The translations under genes were made by a program, and so were the position numbers. A DNA stretch of 64,000 nt from Phormidesmis priestleyi Ana (lineage in GTDB: Bacteria; Cyanobacteriota; Cyanobacteriia; Phormidesmidales; Phormidesmidaceae): contig LJZR01000012.1 in assembly GCA_001314865.1 (NCBI GenBank), positions 62,001 through 126,000 of the forward strand, in the 5' to 3' direction. This document shows, one piece after another, positions 8,773 through 18,665 of the stretch; within the stretch, counting starts at the first letter, position 1; each line of letters starts with the position of its first letter. The notes under the pieces were generated by a model. That model ran no database searches and was not told where the DNA came from. It saw only the letters and a list, made by a program, of their open reading frames with translations.

Positions 8773-9636
8773 ATGAAGCGTATTTTACTCTGTACCGACG
8801 GATCTGCGTTTGCGCAAAGCAGCTATCCGTATGGGGCCTGGTTTGCCGCCCGAGTGGGTGCGGCCATTGATGTGGTGTACGTCAGCGATGCGCGAGGACA
8901 AGCGACCGCAGAAGCCACTAACTTGAGTGGCAGCATTGGGCTCGGGGCTTCTGAAGCCCTGCTCAAACAGCTGGTAGAGGTAGAACATGAACGGGCAAAG
9001 CTAAACCGCCAAAAGGCCAAGCTGATTTTGCAGGACGCAGAACAAAGGCTGACTCAGCCGGGCGTTCAGTCTATTAATTTGATCCATAAGACCGGCTTTT
9101 TGGTCGATTCCTTAGAACCTTTGGAAGCAGAGGCTGATTTGATTGTGCTGGGCAAACGAGGCGAGGCTGCCCAGTTTGCCTCTGGTCATTTGGGGGCCAA
9201 TGTGGATCGAATTGTCCGCAGTAGCCGCAAGCCCTGTCTGGTGACGCCTGGTCAGTTCGTGCCGATTGAGCGGGTGCTGGTGGCTTACGATGGTAGTAAA
9301 AGCGGTCAACAAATGCTGGCGTTTTTAGCCGACTCTCCTGCCTTTAAAGGGTTGGAAGTCCATATTTTAACGGCGGCGAAAAAGGCGGATGATGAGGGTG
9401 CGATCGCTCATCTCAAGGTCGCAAAAGAGCAGGCGCAGGCCGCTGGGTTTTCGCCTATTGGCCAGGTCATCTCAGGTGATCCAGAACGGGTAATTGCCGA
9501 CTATATCGAACGCCATGGCATTCACTTGCTGCTGATGGGGGCTTACGGGCATAGCCGCATTCGCCATTTGGTCATTGGCAGCACGACCATTCAGCTGTTG
9601 CGGAGTAGCCCTATTCCTGTGCTGCTGTTCCGCTAG
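8773..9636 (+). CDS. Universal stress protein, tandem UspA domains
   Basis: 287 residues forming two UspA domains. Domain 1 (1-143) starts MKRILLCTDGSAFAQSSYPY and ends ANVDRIVRSSRKPCLVTP; domain 2 (about 147-287) starts IERVLVAYDGSKSGQQMLAF and has the ATP-binding loop GAYGHSRIRHLVIGSTT. Domain 1 has GKRGEAAQFASGHLGANVDR in the equivalent place, so domain 2 looks the more canonical ATP binder. It lies 7 bp after the SulP gene, and the two are probably one operon with the Usp regulating the transporter (inference). Confidence 0.93.
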   Translation: MKRILLCTDGSAFAQSSYPYGAWFAARVGAAIDVVYVSDARGQATAEATNLSGSIGLGASEALLKQLVEVEHERAKLNRQKAKLILQDAEQRLTQPGVQSINLIHKTGFLVDSLEPLEAEADLIVLGKRGEAAQFASGHLGANVDRIVRSSRKPCLVTPGQFVPIERVLVAYDGSKSGQQMLAFLADSPAFKGLEVHILTAAKKADDEGAIAHLKVAKEQAQAAGFSPIGQVISGDPERVIADYIERHGIHLLLMGAYGHSRIRHLVIGSTTIQLLRSSPIPVLLFR

Positions 9637-9741
9637 CGCATTAACCAGCGGATCTTGTTTCACGCTATCAACTGCGCGATATAACTGCGTGATATAAGCG
9701 AGATACCAATCAGGCAATCAGCCCTGTAAGCAGAAGCAGCC

Positions 9742-11037
9742 TTACAGCCAACCCTGCTTCGTCGCCTCAAAAATCGCCTGCACGCGCGTTTTTACCCCTA
9801 GCTTGGCCATCATGTTTTTGGCATGAAACTTTACTGTTCGCTCGCTAATAAACAGCTGCGCTGAAATATCGCGATCGCGAAACCCCTGAGACAATAGCAC
9901 TATCACTTCCTGTTCTCGCTCGGATAACGGCGAAGTTAACGGCGAGGCAGCTATGCCGCTTAACCCATTTAATAAGCCTTCACCCGCCAGCACCCTACCT
10001 GAAAACCTATCTGTCAAACCCTCTGCTAAACCCTCTGCCAAACCCTCTGCCAAACCCTCTGCCAAACTATCCGGCAGCCCCTCTGGGAAAAGCCTTTGTG
10101 GGAGCTGCACCCGCACTTCCATCACCGTTTGGTCAGCATTTGCTTGTGTCTGTAGGGTTCCACCCATCTGCTGGGCTTTGATCGCGATCGCCTCAAAAGC
10201 TTCACTCTCCAAAAAACCGCTCACGCTCAGTAGCGGGTCGCCATCAGCTGTCGCCAGCATGGCTTCAAAAGCCACCGTATCGGCCTCATACACCAGCCGG
10301 CAGTACCGACAAGCCAGACAAGATAGGCCACTAGCCACCTCAACTAATAGCTGTGCGATCGCCGGGCTCAGCGTTTTTTCCATCCCTAGCAAGCTCAGCT
10401 TGTGGCCACCCAATAGGGTTGCTAGCTGCTCAGAAAGCGTCGAACCGCCATCTTGCCCCACATTGCTTAATCCCACCCTGGCCCGGATAATCGACTCATG
10501 GTTAAGCGCACCCGCCAAAGCACCCGCCACAGACAGGCTCAGCATTTGTAGCACTTCTAAAAACTCAGGTGCCATCGGCGCATGGCTAAACACCGCCAGC
10601 ACGCCAATCGCCTGCCCTTCCGCCATCAGCGGCAAACCCGCAAACCCCTGAATATTGTTCTCAATCGCCCATGCCCGGTCTTTTACCCAGGTTTCGTCGG
10701 GCAGAGCATTGCTCAAAAAAGGAATACAGTGCTGGGCAATTCTCCCCACCTTAAACGAACCCATCGGCACCCGAGCAAACGAGCCATCCAATCGAGTGTA
10801 TAAGCCCGAAGAAGCCACCAAACGCAGCGATTTACGGTCAGGCTCTACCAGCCAAACTCTAGCAAACGCACAGCTGAACTGTTCGATTAGGCCTTCAGTA
10901 ATACAGGTGGCGATCGCATCAGCCTCTAACCAGCCCGTAAACCGACTCATCAGCTCACTACATCGCTTAAGGTCAAATAAAAGCCGCGACACGTCCATTT
11001 TTTGGCGGGAGGCCATCTTAGACATCAGCTGAGACAC
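9742..11037 (-). CDS. GAF-domain LuxR-family transcriptional regulator
   Basis: 431 residues. A GAF domain (about 35-175: CAFARVWLVEPDRKSLRLVA, GFAGLPLMAEGQAIGVLAVF) is followed by a middle region of unclear type and a C-terminal LuxR helix-turn-helix (about 368-431: LSEREQEVIVLLSQGFRDRD, FISERTVKFHAKNMMAKLG). It is probably a cytoplasmic sensor-regulator; the signal is unknown. A 4 x 12-bp in-frame repeat (10019-10066) encodes the repeated tetrapeptide AEGL between sensor and DNA-binding parts and should act only as linker. The gene is convergent with the SulP-Usp pair. Confidence 0.9.
   Translation of the reverse strand: MSQLMSKMASRQKMDVSRLLFDLKRCSELMSRFTGWLEADAIATCITEGLIEQFSCAFARVWLVEPDRKSLRLVASSGLYTRLDGSFARVPMGSFKVGRIAQHCIPFLSNALPDETWVKDRAWAIENNIQGFAGLPLMAEGQAIGVLAVFSHAPMAPEFLEVLQMLSLSVAGALAGALNHESIIRARVGLSNVGQDGGSTLSEQLATLLGGHKLSLLGMEKTLSPAIAQLLVEVASGLSCLACRYCRLVYEADTVAFEAMLATADGDPLLSVSGFLESEAFEAIAIKAQQMGGTLQTQANADQTVMEVRVQLPQRLFPEGLPDSLAEGLAEGLAEGLAEGLTDRFSGRVLAGEGLLNGLSGIAASPLTSPLSEREQEVIVLLSQGFRDRDISAQLFISERTVKFHAKNMMAKLGVKTRVQAIFEATKQGWL
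10019..10066. repeat. 4 x 12-bp in-frame minisatellite in the LuxR gene
   Basis: Four copies of CCCTCTGCCAAA (first copy with one change) on the plus strand. The antisense reading is the repeated peptide AEGL in the interdomain linker. Confidence 0.9.
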
Positions 11038-11190
11038 GGGTTAGCAAGCGCAGAAAGGGCAAAGCAGAGCAACAAACAGTAAGGCCACTCTCTATCAGAA
11101 CCCAGACTGAACAAACCAGCTGTAGTCACCACTACTGTTCTATGTTTTCTCAGTCAAAAGCGGCTTTCTCGTCCAAAAGCGCGTCAGCTA

Positions 11191-13236
11191 TTACGACTTC
11201 GTATCGGAAAGCGCTATGCGGGCCATGGAGGCGATCGCCTGGTCAGTCGCCTTGGGTAGCTGATAGTACTTGCCACCAGCGACCTTAGCCAGCTCTTTAC
11301 CAAAGCCAGTAGACACAAACTTGCGCTCGGTATCAATAATCAGCAGCTGATAGCCGGTTGTGCGAATGGTGCCCGCAATCTCTAGCAGTTCGCCCTTGAT
11401 ATCGGGCTTTTCGGCGGTTTCATCTAGCTCATCACCCAGCGATCGCGCCAGCGGCACATTGCCTCTTCCATCGGTAATCGCCACAATCACGACACTGCCC
11501 ACATCGCCCGACTTTTGGGCATTGCTGCCCACGCGCACAGCCTGCATTAAGCCATGAGCCAAAGGCGATCCGCCGCCGCAGGCCATGGTTTCGAGCCTGC
11601 GCCTAGCGGCTGTAATCGAGCGAGTAGGCGGAAGCAGCACTTCAGCCTGTTCGCCCCGAAAGGGAATTAGCGCCACCTGATCGCGGTTTTGGTAGGCATC
11701 CGTGAGCAGGCTAAGCACTGCGCCTTTAGCATTTTGCATCCGGTTTAGCGCCATTGAGCCCGAAGCATCTACCACAAAAATAATCAGCGATCCGGCTTTG
11801 CGGGCCAACCGCTTGGCCCGAATATCACCCGACTCAACAATTACCTTGCGCTCAGGCTGACGCTCACGACGCGCCTTTTGGTAGGGCGCAGCAGCCCGAA
11901 GGGTGGCATCTACCGCAATCCGGCGAGCCTGACCGGGTGGAATAAAGGGCTTAATGTACCGACCGCGCTCATCCGAAAAAATAATGCTGTTTTTACCCGA
12001 TGACCCCTGTTTGCTTGTGCTTTTTGCAAAGCCAAGCAGCGCTGAGTCGAGCACAACCCCTTCCGCATCAAAAACAAACTCTTCTGGAATAGAAGGCGGC
12101 GTTTCCGGCTGTTCTTCTGGCTCGTCGCTGTCGTCCTCATCGTCCGAATCATCTTCAGTGCTGTCGTCAGAGTCTTCTTCTTGCTGATCTTGTGGCGGCG
12201 GTGGCGGCGGCGGCGGCGGTTGTTGTTCGTCTTCGGTCGGCGGAACAGCGCTAGAACGCGGCACAATCACCAGCTCTACAGCGCTGCGCAAGTCGTCAGC
12301 AGTGACGGTAACGCGACCATCTAAGGCCGCGCAGGCTTTGGCCACCCGCACAGCAAATAGCTCAGCCCGATGGCCCATCACGCCGCCGCGAATCGCTTCG
12401 GTGACTAAATAGTTAATTTGATCAGCGGTAATAGTGACATCTCGTAACCACTCACGCGCCAAAATAATTTGGGTTTTTAGCGAGTCAATTTCTTCCTCAT
12501 AACCAGCGAGAAAGGGGCTCGGATTGTTGGCAAAGCTGTTGACCTGGTCAACGGCATTGACGCGGTCTTCTAGGGAGAGATGGGTGTCGGCAGACAGTGC
12601 GATCGCAATGCGATCCAACAGATGCTCGCGTAGGTTTCCTTCTTCAGGATTGTAGGTTGCAATCAGCAGCGGCTTGCAGGGATGCTGAAAGCTAATGCCT
12701 TCTCGCTCAATTTGGTTGCGCCCTTCAGTAAGGGTAGAAAGCAACAGATTGCTGATTTGATCATCGAGCAAGTTAACTTCATCAATGTACAAAACGCCTC
12801 GATGCGCCTCGGCCAGCAAACCGGGCTGAAAAACGCTCTGCCCCGTACTGATTGACTTGGCTACATCCACTGAGCCCAGCAGCCGATCTTCAGTCACACC
12901 CAGCGGAATCTGAATAAACGGGGCTTTAATCACCTTGGTCGGCAATTCTTCAACCGGCAGCGTGCTGTCTAACCGGCTGGCTGTTTCGTCATCCCATTCA
13001 CTGGGCTTAGTCGGATCGCAATTGGTCGAGCCTTCAATAATCTCAATCGGCGGCAGCAACTGATACAGCGCCCTAGCCAGCACCGACTTTGCCGTCCCTC
13101 GGCGTCCGGCAATCACCACGCCGCCCAGCGCTGGATCAACCGCCGATAGCAGCAGGGCAAATTTAATGGCATCTTGGCCTACCACCGCCATCAGCGGAAA
13201 GGCATCGGGCGCTTTATCAATTAACAACGTAGACAT
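11191..13236 (-). CDS. chlD: Magnesium chelatase subunit D
   Basis: 681 residues, the usual length for ChlD, which with ChlI and ChlH inserts Mg2+ into protoporphyrin IX at the first step of chlorophyll synthesis. An N-terminal AAA+ domain (Walker A-like [15 protein letters not shown] near 43-57, Walker B-like [15 protein letters not shown] near 145) leads to an eight-Pro run and an acidic linker (about 340-385). A C-terminal von Willebrand/integrin I domain follows with the MIDAS motif [10 protein letters not shown] (near 490). It lies only 11 bp after ccmK4, suggesting co-transcription with carboxysome shell genes. Confidence 0.97.
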   Translation of the reverse strand: MSTLLIDKAPDAFPLMAVVGQDAIKFALLLSAVDPALGGVVIAGRRGTAKSVLARALYQLLPPIEIIEGSTNCDPTKPSEWDDETASRLDSTLPVEELPTKVIKAPFIQIPLGVTEDRLLGSVDVAKSISTGQSVFQPGLLAEAHRGVLYIDEVNLLDDQISNLLLSTLTEGRNQIEREGISFQHPCKPLLIATYNPEEGNLREHLLDRIAIALSADTHLSLEDRVNAVDQVNSFANNPSPFLAGYEEEIDSLKTQIILAREWLRDVTITADQINYLVTEAIRGGVMGHRAELFAVRVAKACAALDGRVTVTADDLRSAVELVIVPRSSAVPPTEDEQQPPPPPPPPPQDQQEEDSDDSTEDDSDDEDDSDEPEEQPETPPSIPEEFVFDAEGVVLDSALLGFAKSTSKQGSSGKNSIIFSDERGRYIKPFIPPGQARRIAVDATLRAAAPYQKARRERQPERKVIVESGDIRAKRLARKAGSLIIFVVDASGSMALNRMQNAKGAVLSLLTDAYQNRDQVALIPFRGEQAEVLLPPTRSITAARRRLETMACGGGSPLAHGLMQAVRVGSNAQKSGDVGSVVIVAITDGRGNVPLARSLGDELDETAEKPDIKGELLEIAGTIRTTGYQLLIIDTERKFVSTGFGKELAKVAGGKYYQLPKATDQAIASMARIALSDTKS

Positions 13237-13247
13237 GAGAAAAAAAC

Positions 13248-13607
13248 CTATGACATCTGGCGACCGCTGCTGCTACCAGGAATCACCGGGACTTCTACCG
13301 CTTCGCGAAATTCCTCAACACTTTCATCAAACTGAATCGGCAGTACGCCAATCACGTTTTCATGCGGGCGAGGAATAATCACCCAAGTTTCTAGCACGCC
13401 ACCGGGCGCGTTTTGAGCAGCTTCTACGCCTGCTTCCATCGCCGCTTTCACTTCTGAAACATCGCCTCGAATGTTGATACAAAACCGAGCGCTGCCAGCC
13501 CGGATGTAGCTAACTAGGGTCACTCGACCAGCCTTTACCATCGCATCAGCGGCGGCCAATACAGGGGGAAACCCTTTTGTCTCAAGCGATCCGACTGCCT
13601 GTCCCAT
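13248..13607 (-). CDS. ccmK4: Carboxysome shell hexamer protein CcmK4
   Basis: 119-residue single bacterial-microcompartment domain: [38 protein letters not shown] and [20 protein letters not shown]. The pore loop is RAGSAR and the C-terminal strand is [19 protein letters not shown], both as I recall from Synechocystis CcmK4 (Slr1839). Such minor shell subunits tile carboxysome facets and tune permeability. It lies 226 bp after ccmK3 and 11 bp before chlD, in the ccmK3-ccmK4 order known from Synechocystis, apart from any ccmKLMNO operon. Confidence 0.9.
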   Translation of the reverse strand: MGQAVGSLETKGFPPVLAAADAMVKAGRVTLVSYIRAGSARFCINIRGDVSEVKAAMEAGVEAAQNAPGGVLETWVIIPRPHENVIGVLPIQFDESVEEFREAVEVPVIPGSSSGRQMS

Positions 13608-13740
13608 CTATGTTCTCCTAACGTGAATGGAGGCCACTGTATTTGCTTTGCGTGACTAAGCTCCATCACTAATTGTACGGGACAAAGGGAACGGTCTCAA
13701 TTGATGATCATCTGATGATCACCGGATCATCTCCATCACT

Positions 13741-13838
13741 CACCAGATATCACTCGCCAGACATTACTCACCAGATATCACTCGCCAGACATTACTCACC
13801 AGATATCACTCACCAGATATCACTCGCCAGACATCACT
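13741..13838. repeat. Tandem repeat, 28-bp unit (two 14-bp halves)
   Basis: Two full 28-bp units, a 14-bp half and a further 28-bp unit, all built from alternating CACCAGATATCACT and CGCCAGACATTACT. The array lies between ccmK3 and ccmK4 and just reaches the ccmK3 stop codon. There are no unique spacers, so it is not a CRISPR array. Confidence 0.92.
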
Positions 13839-14142
13839 CAACGAACGGCAGCGATTCTTCGGTATAGTCTAGCTCCAGCGTCGTAAGCACGTTTTGGGTG
13901 GGGTTAGGAATGAGTGTATGGGCATAAGCGCCATCGCCATAGCAAGCATTCGCCGCTTTCAGTCCGGCTTCTAGGGCGGCTTTCACTTCCGCATTGGGGC
14001 CGCGTACCACTACATACTGATGGCCGCTATCTGCCGGAGCAATTTTAATTAGGGTAACGCGACCGGCCTTGACCATGGCATCTGCCGCCGCCAAAGAAGC
14101 GGGAAATCCGTGGGTTTCGATAGTAACAACGGCAATAGGCAT
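13834..14142 (-). CDS. ccmK3: Carboxysome shell hexamer protein CcmK3
   Basis: 102-residue single BMC-domain protein: MPIAVVTIETHGFPASLAAA, KAGRVTLIKIAPADSGHQYV and VRGPNAEVKAALEAGLKAAN. The pore segment ADSGHQ differs from the KIGS/AGS pores of CcmK1/2/4, which is the CcmK3 hallmark; CcmK3 is thought to work in mixed hexamers with CcmK4. It ends normally (SLPFVE) beside the tandem repeat. The start is the ATG giving MPIAVV. Confidence 0.88.
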   Translation of the reverse strand: MPIAVVTIETHGFPASLAAADAMVKAGRVTLIKIAPADSGHQYVVVRGPNAEVKAALEAGLKAANACYGDGAYAHTLIPNPTQNVLTTLELDYTEESLPFVE

Positions 14143-14422
14143 GGGAGAAAGGATGAGGTAGGAAGGATGAAAGATAAATGAGATTAGCGGTGCTTGATCG
14201 GCGGTGCTTGATTAGCTGTGCTGATTTAGCTTGCGAGCTGATTGTACCGCGCTAGCTAACCCCACGGCGAACAAAGCAGGCTCATTTATCTCGTCTCATA
14301 CCAGTCCCGTCTCATACCAGTCCCGTCTCATGCCGCCTTTAGTCTGCTATGGGGATAGGCATTGGGAATGGGCATTGGGGATAGGCAGTCTTTATCCTTC
14401 TTCTCTTCAAGTATTCTTCGCT

Positions 14423-15010
14423 TCAAACCTTAATGCCGCTGGGCCGATCGAGTGTGGCAATAATGCGATCGCACCCCGACTCAGGATAGGCCCAGGCATA
14501 GTAGCTCTCCTTAGGATTTCCCCAGCATAGGAGCAAGTACAGCTCACTGCGCGTGGCTTCTACATCGGCCCATTCAGCATTTTCAATCAGGGTTTCTACT
14601 CGCTGCGCGTCAATGGGCTCCGGTGGATTGCTGGCTCGCCATAGCTTGAGGTTGGCAATAGAGGATCGCCAAAAGGCAATCACTGCGCCTTTGGCAGCGC
14701 CGAGTCTGAGCTTGTCTTCAGCGGTTGCCGTAAGCTGAGGATGAATTTCAGGAAAGCGCACGCTGCGACCTTGAAAGGTGCATTCGCGCCAGACGATACC
14801 AGAGACACCTTCGGCAATTTGATACTGATGAATTTGTTCGCGGAAGTCTTGAAAGGCGTAGATTTGGCTGAGTTTTTGGGGGCCGATGGCTTTGGTAATG
14901 ACCGGGTTATCTAGCCGACGGTCACCGTTTAGCAGCAGGCGCTGGCCCTTTACAGCAGCCTTCATCTCTGCGTCGATAATGTCTAACAGCTGCGCGGTGG
15001 TGTAAGCCAT
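14423..15010 (-). CDS. Conserved hypothetical protein upstream of ccmK3
   Basis: 195-residue soluble protein that I do not recognise. It begins MAYTTAQLLDIIDAEMKAAV and has an RLLLNGDRRLDNPVITKAIG segment, with a Trp/Glu-rich C-terminal half (ELYLLLCWGNPKESYYAWAY). No signal peptide or membrane span. It lies 280 bp upstream of ccmK3 on the same strand. That gap contains short repeats (CTCATACCAGTCCCGT, and runs of GGCATTGGG on the plus strand) and no gene. Confidence 0.75.
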   Translation of the reverse strand: MAYTTAQLLDIIDAEMKAAVKGQRLLLNGDRRLDNPVITKAIGPQKLSQIYAFQDFREQIHQYQIAEGVSGIVWRECTFQGRSVRFPEIHPQLTATAEDKLRLGAAKGAVIAFWRSSIANLKLWRASNPPEPIDAQRVETLIENAEWADVEATRSELYLLLCWGNPKESYYAWAYPESGCDRIIATLDRPSGIKV

Positions 15011-15180
15011 AACTCGCCAGGGATGAAGGATTTAGAACAATTCTTAAAAGTCATTCTATCAACATTTATTGGCCACAGCCTTATTGAGTATCCTTGCCTA
15101 TCCATAGAATTCTCTATAAAAAAAAGCTATGCAGAGAACTATGTAGAAAAACTATGTAGAAAAGCTATGCAGAAAACCAG

Positions 15181-16146
15181 CTATACAGAAAACCGCCCCA
15201 GCGCCTCTATTAACAGCGCATAAACGCTATCTGCATCCACCGTTTCTATGACTTGCACCGCAGCGCTGGGGCGATCGCCATACCAGTCCACCACGGTGCG
15301 GCCAATGGTGTGCTCGCCTGCCGTTTCAACCGCAATATTGACCGGGCGCGCTGTAAACAGTTCGGGCGCAAGCAAGTAAGCAATCACACAGGGATCGTGC
15401 AGCGGGCCACCGGCTAAGCCGTAGCGATGTAAATCATTTTGGCCATAAAAGGACAGCATGCCAGCCGCAGCAATGCTGACAGGATTGTTGAGGGCGCGAA
15501 TAGCCGCTAAGCGGGCGGGCGTAGTGAGCACCTGATGGGTGGTATCTAGCGTAATGAGCGTGGTTGGGATGCCAGCACTCAGCACCACTTGCGCAGCATG
15601 AGGATCAACATAAATATTGAACTCAGCAGATGGGGTGATGTTGCCTTGCCCCATCGCGCCTCCCATAATCACGAGCTGATCAATATTTTCAGCAATTTGA
15701 GGGCATTGAATCAACGCAACGGCCAGATTGGTTAAGGGGCCGAGCGCGGCGATCGCAATTGGATCTGAAGCGGTTAACAGCTGCTGAATGAGAAAATCGA
15801 CCGCATGTTGCGAGGGTTTTGCGGCAGTAGACTCAGGCAAATCTGCGCCCTGAAGGCCCGTCGCACCGTGAATGTCTTCGGCAGTGGCGAGCGATCGCAT
15901 CATTGGCCGTGGACAGCCTGCAAATACCGGCAATGCCAAGCGACCGGCCAAGGCGCAAAGGTTGCGAGCATTGCGATAGGTGAGAGGCAGCGGAACGTTG
16001 CCTGCCACGGTGGTGATACCCAAAATTGGTAAATCGGTGGCAAAAGCGAGGAATAGCGCGATCGCATCATCTACGCCCGGATCACAGTCAATTATCAACG
16101 CCTTGGGCAACGGCTGATGCAAAGCGGGCAAAAAGGCGGCAACCAT
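15181..16146 (-). CDS. Inosine-uridine preferring nucleoside hydrolase family protein
   Basis: 321 residues. The Ca2+-binding signature DCDPGVDDAIAL (D20, D22, D26, D27) near the N-terminus identifies an IunH-type N-ribosyl hydrolase, which splits ribonucleosides to base plus ribose for purine or pyrimidine salvage. Other matches are GITTVAGNVPL (about 39-49), ALGPLTNLAVAL (about 134-145) and the late metal/ribose motif LHDPCVIAYLL (about 249-259). The length is typical. The start gives MVAAFLPALHQ. The gene stands alone between convergent and divergent neighbours. Substrate preference is not predictable. Confidence 0.92.
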   Translation of the reverse strand: MVAAFLPALHQPLPKALIIDCDPGVDDAIALFLAFATDLPILGITTVAGNVPLPLTYRNARNLCALAGRLALPVFAGCPRPMMRSLATAEDIHGATGLQGADLPESTAAKPSQHAVDFLIQQLLTASDPIAIAALGPLTNLAVALIQCPQIAENIDQLVIMGGAMGQGNITPSAEFNIYVDPHAAQVVLSAGIPTTLITLDTTHQVLTTPARLAAIRALNNPVSIAAAGMLSFYGQNDLHRYGLAGGPLHDPCVIAYLLAPELFTARPVNIAVETAGEHTIGRTVVDWYGDRPSAAVQVIETVDADSVYALLIEALGRFSV

Positions 16147-16366
16147 AGCTTTAGATTTGGGAGGAAGAGAAGAAATGGGGAGCGAGAAATTGGGAGCGCT
16201 TAGAAGAGATCAGCTTTGGCACAGATCCCAACACCACACGTACACGAGGCTTATAGTACGCTAGCCTAATTACGCTAGCCTAATATCGAATATTGCTTGT
16301 TCTGCATTAATGCCTGCATCAATAATTTTTGTCTGCGAAAATGCGCGCTACGTAGGAGGATTGCTC

Positions 16367-17452
16367 ATGAGACTCAATTTATTTTCCGGTTTACTCGTGG
16401 GCTTGCTAGTGGTGTCAGGCTGTTCGGGAAGCGAGCTAGGTAACACCGTCAGCGAAAGCCTAGAGCCTGACCCACAGCTCCTTGAAGACACGGACACCAC
16501 AACTGGCACCACAACGGGAACCACAGCCGCTACACCTCCCAAAAATCCCACACAAGGGAGTGATTCAGAGGCGATCGCATCCTCAACCCCAAAGGGGCCT
16601 TCAAGCGCTACAAGCAATACTCAAACCAACGCAGTCGGCAGCGGGCAGTATACCGACCTCAACAAGGCCCCTGAAGAGCTTCAGCCCTACCTTGAGGATC
16701 TACTAGAGCTAGACCTGCTCACCGTTCGCCCACCGATAGCAGCGCCGCCAGCCAGCAGCCCAGCCAGCAATAACAACAACAGCAGCAGCAACAACAACAA
16801 CAGCAATGCCCCGGCCAAGGCCAACCCGCCTGCCCCCAACCCCGACGAATTTCGCCCTAACCAGGCCATCACTCGACGAGAATACGCCCGCTGGCTACTA
16901 GCCACCAACAATCGCTTTTATGCCGGAGAACCCAACCGCCGAATTCGCCTCGGCGTCACCAGCAGCGCCCCCGTCTTTCAAGATGTGCCTGTCAGCGATC
17001 CAGACTTTGCCGCCATTCAGGGACTGGCCGAAGCAGGCATTATCCCCAGTCCGCTCACGGGCAGCAGCACCGCTCTTACCTTCCGCCCCGATGCCCCGCT
17101 AAACCGGGAAGACCTGCTGCTGTGGAAAGTCCCACTCGACACCCGATCCCCCCTGCCGCAAGCCACTCCAACCGCAGTTACCGAAGCTTGGGGCTTTCAA
17201 GACGCCAGCAAAATTGAGCCCCGCCCCTTACAGGCCATACTCGCTGACTTTCAAAACGGCGACTTTGCCAATATTCGCCGCGCCTTTGGCTACACCACCC
17301 TCTTTCAGCCCGACAAAGCGGCCACTCGCGCCGAGGCCGCCGCTGTACTGTGGCGATTTGGCAACTCTACCGAAAGCGTAACCGGCCAAGCACTCCGTAA
17401 CCCCGGTGCCGCTGTAAAAGAAAGCACTGATCAGGAGAATCCAGGTGGCTGA
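16367..17452 (+). CDS. SLH-domain lipoprotein
   Basis: 361 residues from the ATG at 16367, which has AGGAGGA just upstream and gives a proper lipoprotein signal (MRLNLFSGLLVGLLVVSGC, lipobox VSGC with the modified Cys at 19). An earlier in-frame start would bury the signal peptide. The mature protein has a Thr-rich linker, then an Asn-rich low-complexity stretch (NNNNSSSNNNN) within SLH-like segments (FRPNQAITRREYARWL, LTFRPDAPLNREDLLLW, LFQPDKAATRAEAAAVLWRF). It is probably anchored to a membrane and interacts with cell wall. Its last 8 bp overlap the following peptidase gene. Confidence 0.88.
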   Translation: MRLNLFSGLLVGLLVVSGCSGSELGNTVSESLEPDPQLLEDTDTTTGTTTGTTAATPPKNPTQGSDSEAIASSTPKGPSSATSNTQTNAVGSGQYTDLNKAPEELQPYLEDLLELDLLTVRPPIAAPPASSPASNNNNSSSNNNNSNAPAKANPPAPNPDEFRPNQAITRREYARWLLATNNRFYAGEPNRRIRLGVTSSAPVFQDVPVSDPDFAAIQGLAEAGIIPSPLTGSSTALTFRPDAPLNREDLLLWKVPLDTRSPLPQATPTAVTEAWGFQDASKIEPRPLQAILADFQNGDFANIRRAFGYTTLFQPDKAATRAEAAAVLWRFGNSTESVTGQALRNPGAAVKESTDQENPGG

Positions 17453-18539
17453 AGCTGAAACTGATCCCTGGGACGACGATCTTTTTTTTGACACGATTGC
17501 TGAGCTGGTGATGCGGCATTCGCCTAGCGGGGTAGAGGGCGAAGTGAATGACTATTTGCTGGCCCGTTTGGGTGAGCTAGGGGTCGAGCATTGGCAGGAT
17601 GCGGCAGATAATATTGTGGTTCGGATTGCGGCAGATGCGGCGGGGGCTGACGCTTCGCAAGCAGGCAAAGGCCCGCTGGTGATTACAGCACATAAAGATG
17701 AGATTGGCGGCATTGTTAAAGGCGTTGAACAAAACGGGCGCTTAGCGGTGAGGGCGTTGGGCGGCGCTTATCCTTGGGTGTATGGCGAAGGCGTGGTGGA
17801 TTTGTTAGGCGATCGCGCCACTATTAGCGGCATCCTTAGCTTTGGCTCGCGCCATGTTTCACACGAGTCGCCGCAAAAAGTGCAGCAAGAAGGCACGGCG
17901 GTGGAGTGGGAACGCGCCTGGGTAGAAACCAAGCTCACCCCTCTAGCGTTACAGGCCGCTGGGATTCGTCCAGGAACGCGCATGGTGGTGGGCAAGCATC
18001 GCAAGCGCCCGTTTAGAATGGGCGACCATATTGCTAGCTACACTTTAGACAACAAGGCATCGCTGGCGATTTTGCTGGCCTTAGCCGATCAGGTCAAGTC
18101 ACCGCCCATAGATGTGTACTTAGTCGCTTCTGCAAAAGAAGAAGTCGGCGCGATTGGGGCGCTGTACTTTACACAGCGGCAGCAGATGGATCAGCTCATT
18201 GCGCTAGAAATTTGCCCGCTGGCCAAGGAATATCCGCTAGTAGATGGCCCTGCCCCGGCGCTGTTTTCGCAAGACAGCTACGGCCTGTACGACGAAGGGC
18301 TTAACCGAGAAATTATCGCAGCGGCGCAAAAGATCAACATTCCCTTGCAGCTAGCGGCCATCAGCGGCTTTGGCAGTGACGCTTCGATTGCCATGAAGTT
18401 TGGCCATGTGGCCCGAGGGGCCTGCTTGGCCTTTCCTACTGAGAACACGCATGGCTACGAAATTGCGCATTTGGGTGCCATTCGCAACTGTTACAAAGTG
18501 CTGAAGTCGATGATTGCATCGAGCCCCGTTTCCAAGTAG
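17445..18539 (+). CDS. M42-family metallo-aminopeptidase
   Basis: 364 residues from a GTG that overlaps the upstream stop by 8 bp (CAGGAG precedes it). The co-catalytic metal ligands of family M42 are present: TAHKDEIGG (first His), YTLDNKASLA (bridging Asp), SAKEEVGAIG (Glu pair), ALEICP, and the C-terminal TENTHGYEIAH (last His). A 'beta' PDZ-like lid domain sits at about 90-185. Family members remove N-terminal residues from peptides as large self-compartmentalised assemblies. Coupling to the SLH lipoprotein gene is strict in position, but the functional link is unknown. Confidence 0.92.
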   Translation: MAEAETDPWDDDLFFDTIAELVMRHSPSGVEGEVNDYLLARLGELGVEHWQDAADNIVVRIAADAAGADASQAGKGPLVITAHKDEIGGIVKGVEQNGRLAVRALGGAYPWVYGEGVVDLLGDRATISGILSFGSRHVSHESPQKVQQEGTAVEWERAWVETKLTPLALQAAGIRPGTRMVVGKHRKRPFRMGDHIASYTLDNKASLAILLALADQVKSPPIDVYLVASAKEEVGAIGALYFTQRQQMDQLIALEICPLAKEYPLVDGPAPALFSQDSYGLYDEGLNREIIAAAQKINIPLQLAAISGFGSDASIAMKFGHVARGACLAFPTENTHGYEIAHLGAIRNCYKVLKSMIASSPVSK

Positions 18540-18550
18540 CTTTCAAATTA

Positions 18551-18595
18551 GTTTTCAAGTTGGCTGTTTTCAAGTTGGCTGTTTTCAAGTTGGCT
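18551..18595. repeat. 3 x 15-bp tandem repeat
   Basis: Three perfect copies of GTTTTCAAGTTGGCT directly downstream of the M42 peptidase gene. Confidence 0.9.
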
Positions 18596-18665
18596 TTAGA
18601 GACAACAGAGGCAACGATGAAGTTGTACGGCTAGCATCATTTAAATGAAGGAGCAAAAGGTTGGG

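Noticed and set aside
9953..10651. Long 232-codon plus-strand ORF antisense to the LuxR regulator
   Set aside because: Ser/Ala/Pro-rich shadow of a well-supported domain protein on the other strand.
13741..13838. Possible CRISPR array between ccmK3 and ccmK4
   Set aside because: The 28-bp units are contiguous and built from 14-bp halves, without unique spacers and without cas genes; it is a plain tandem repeat.
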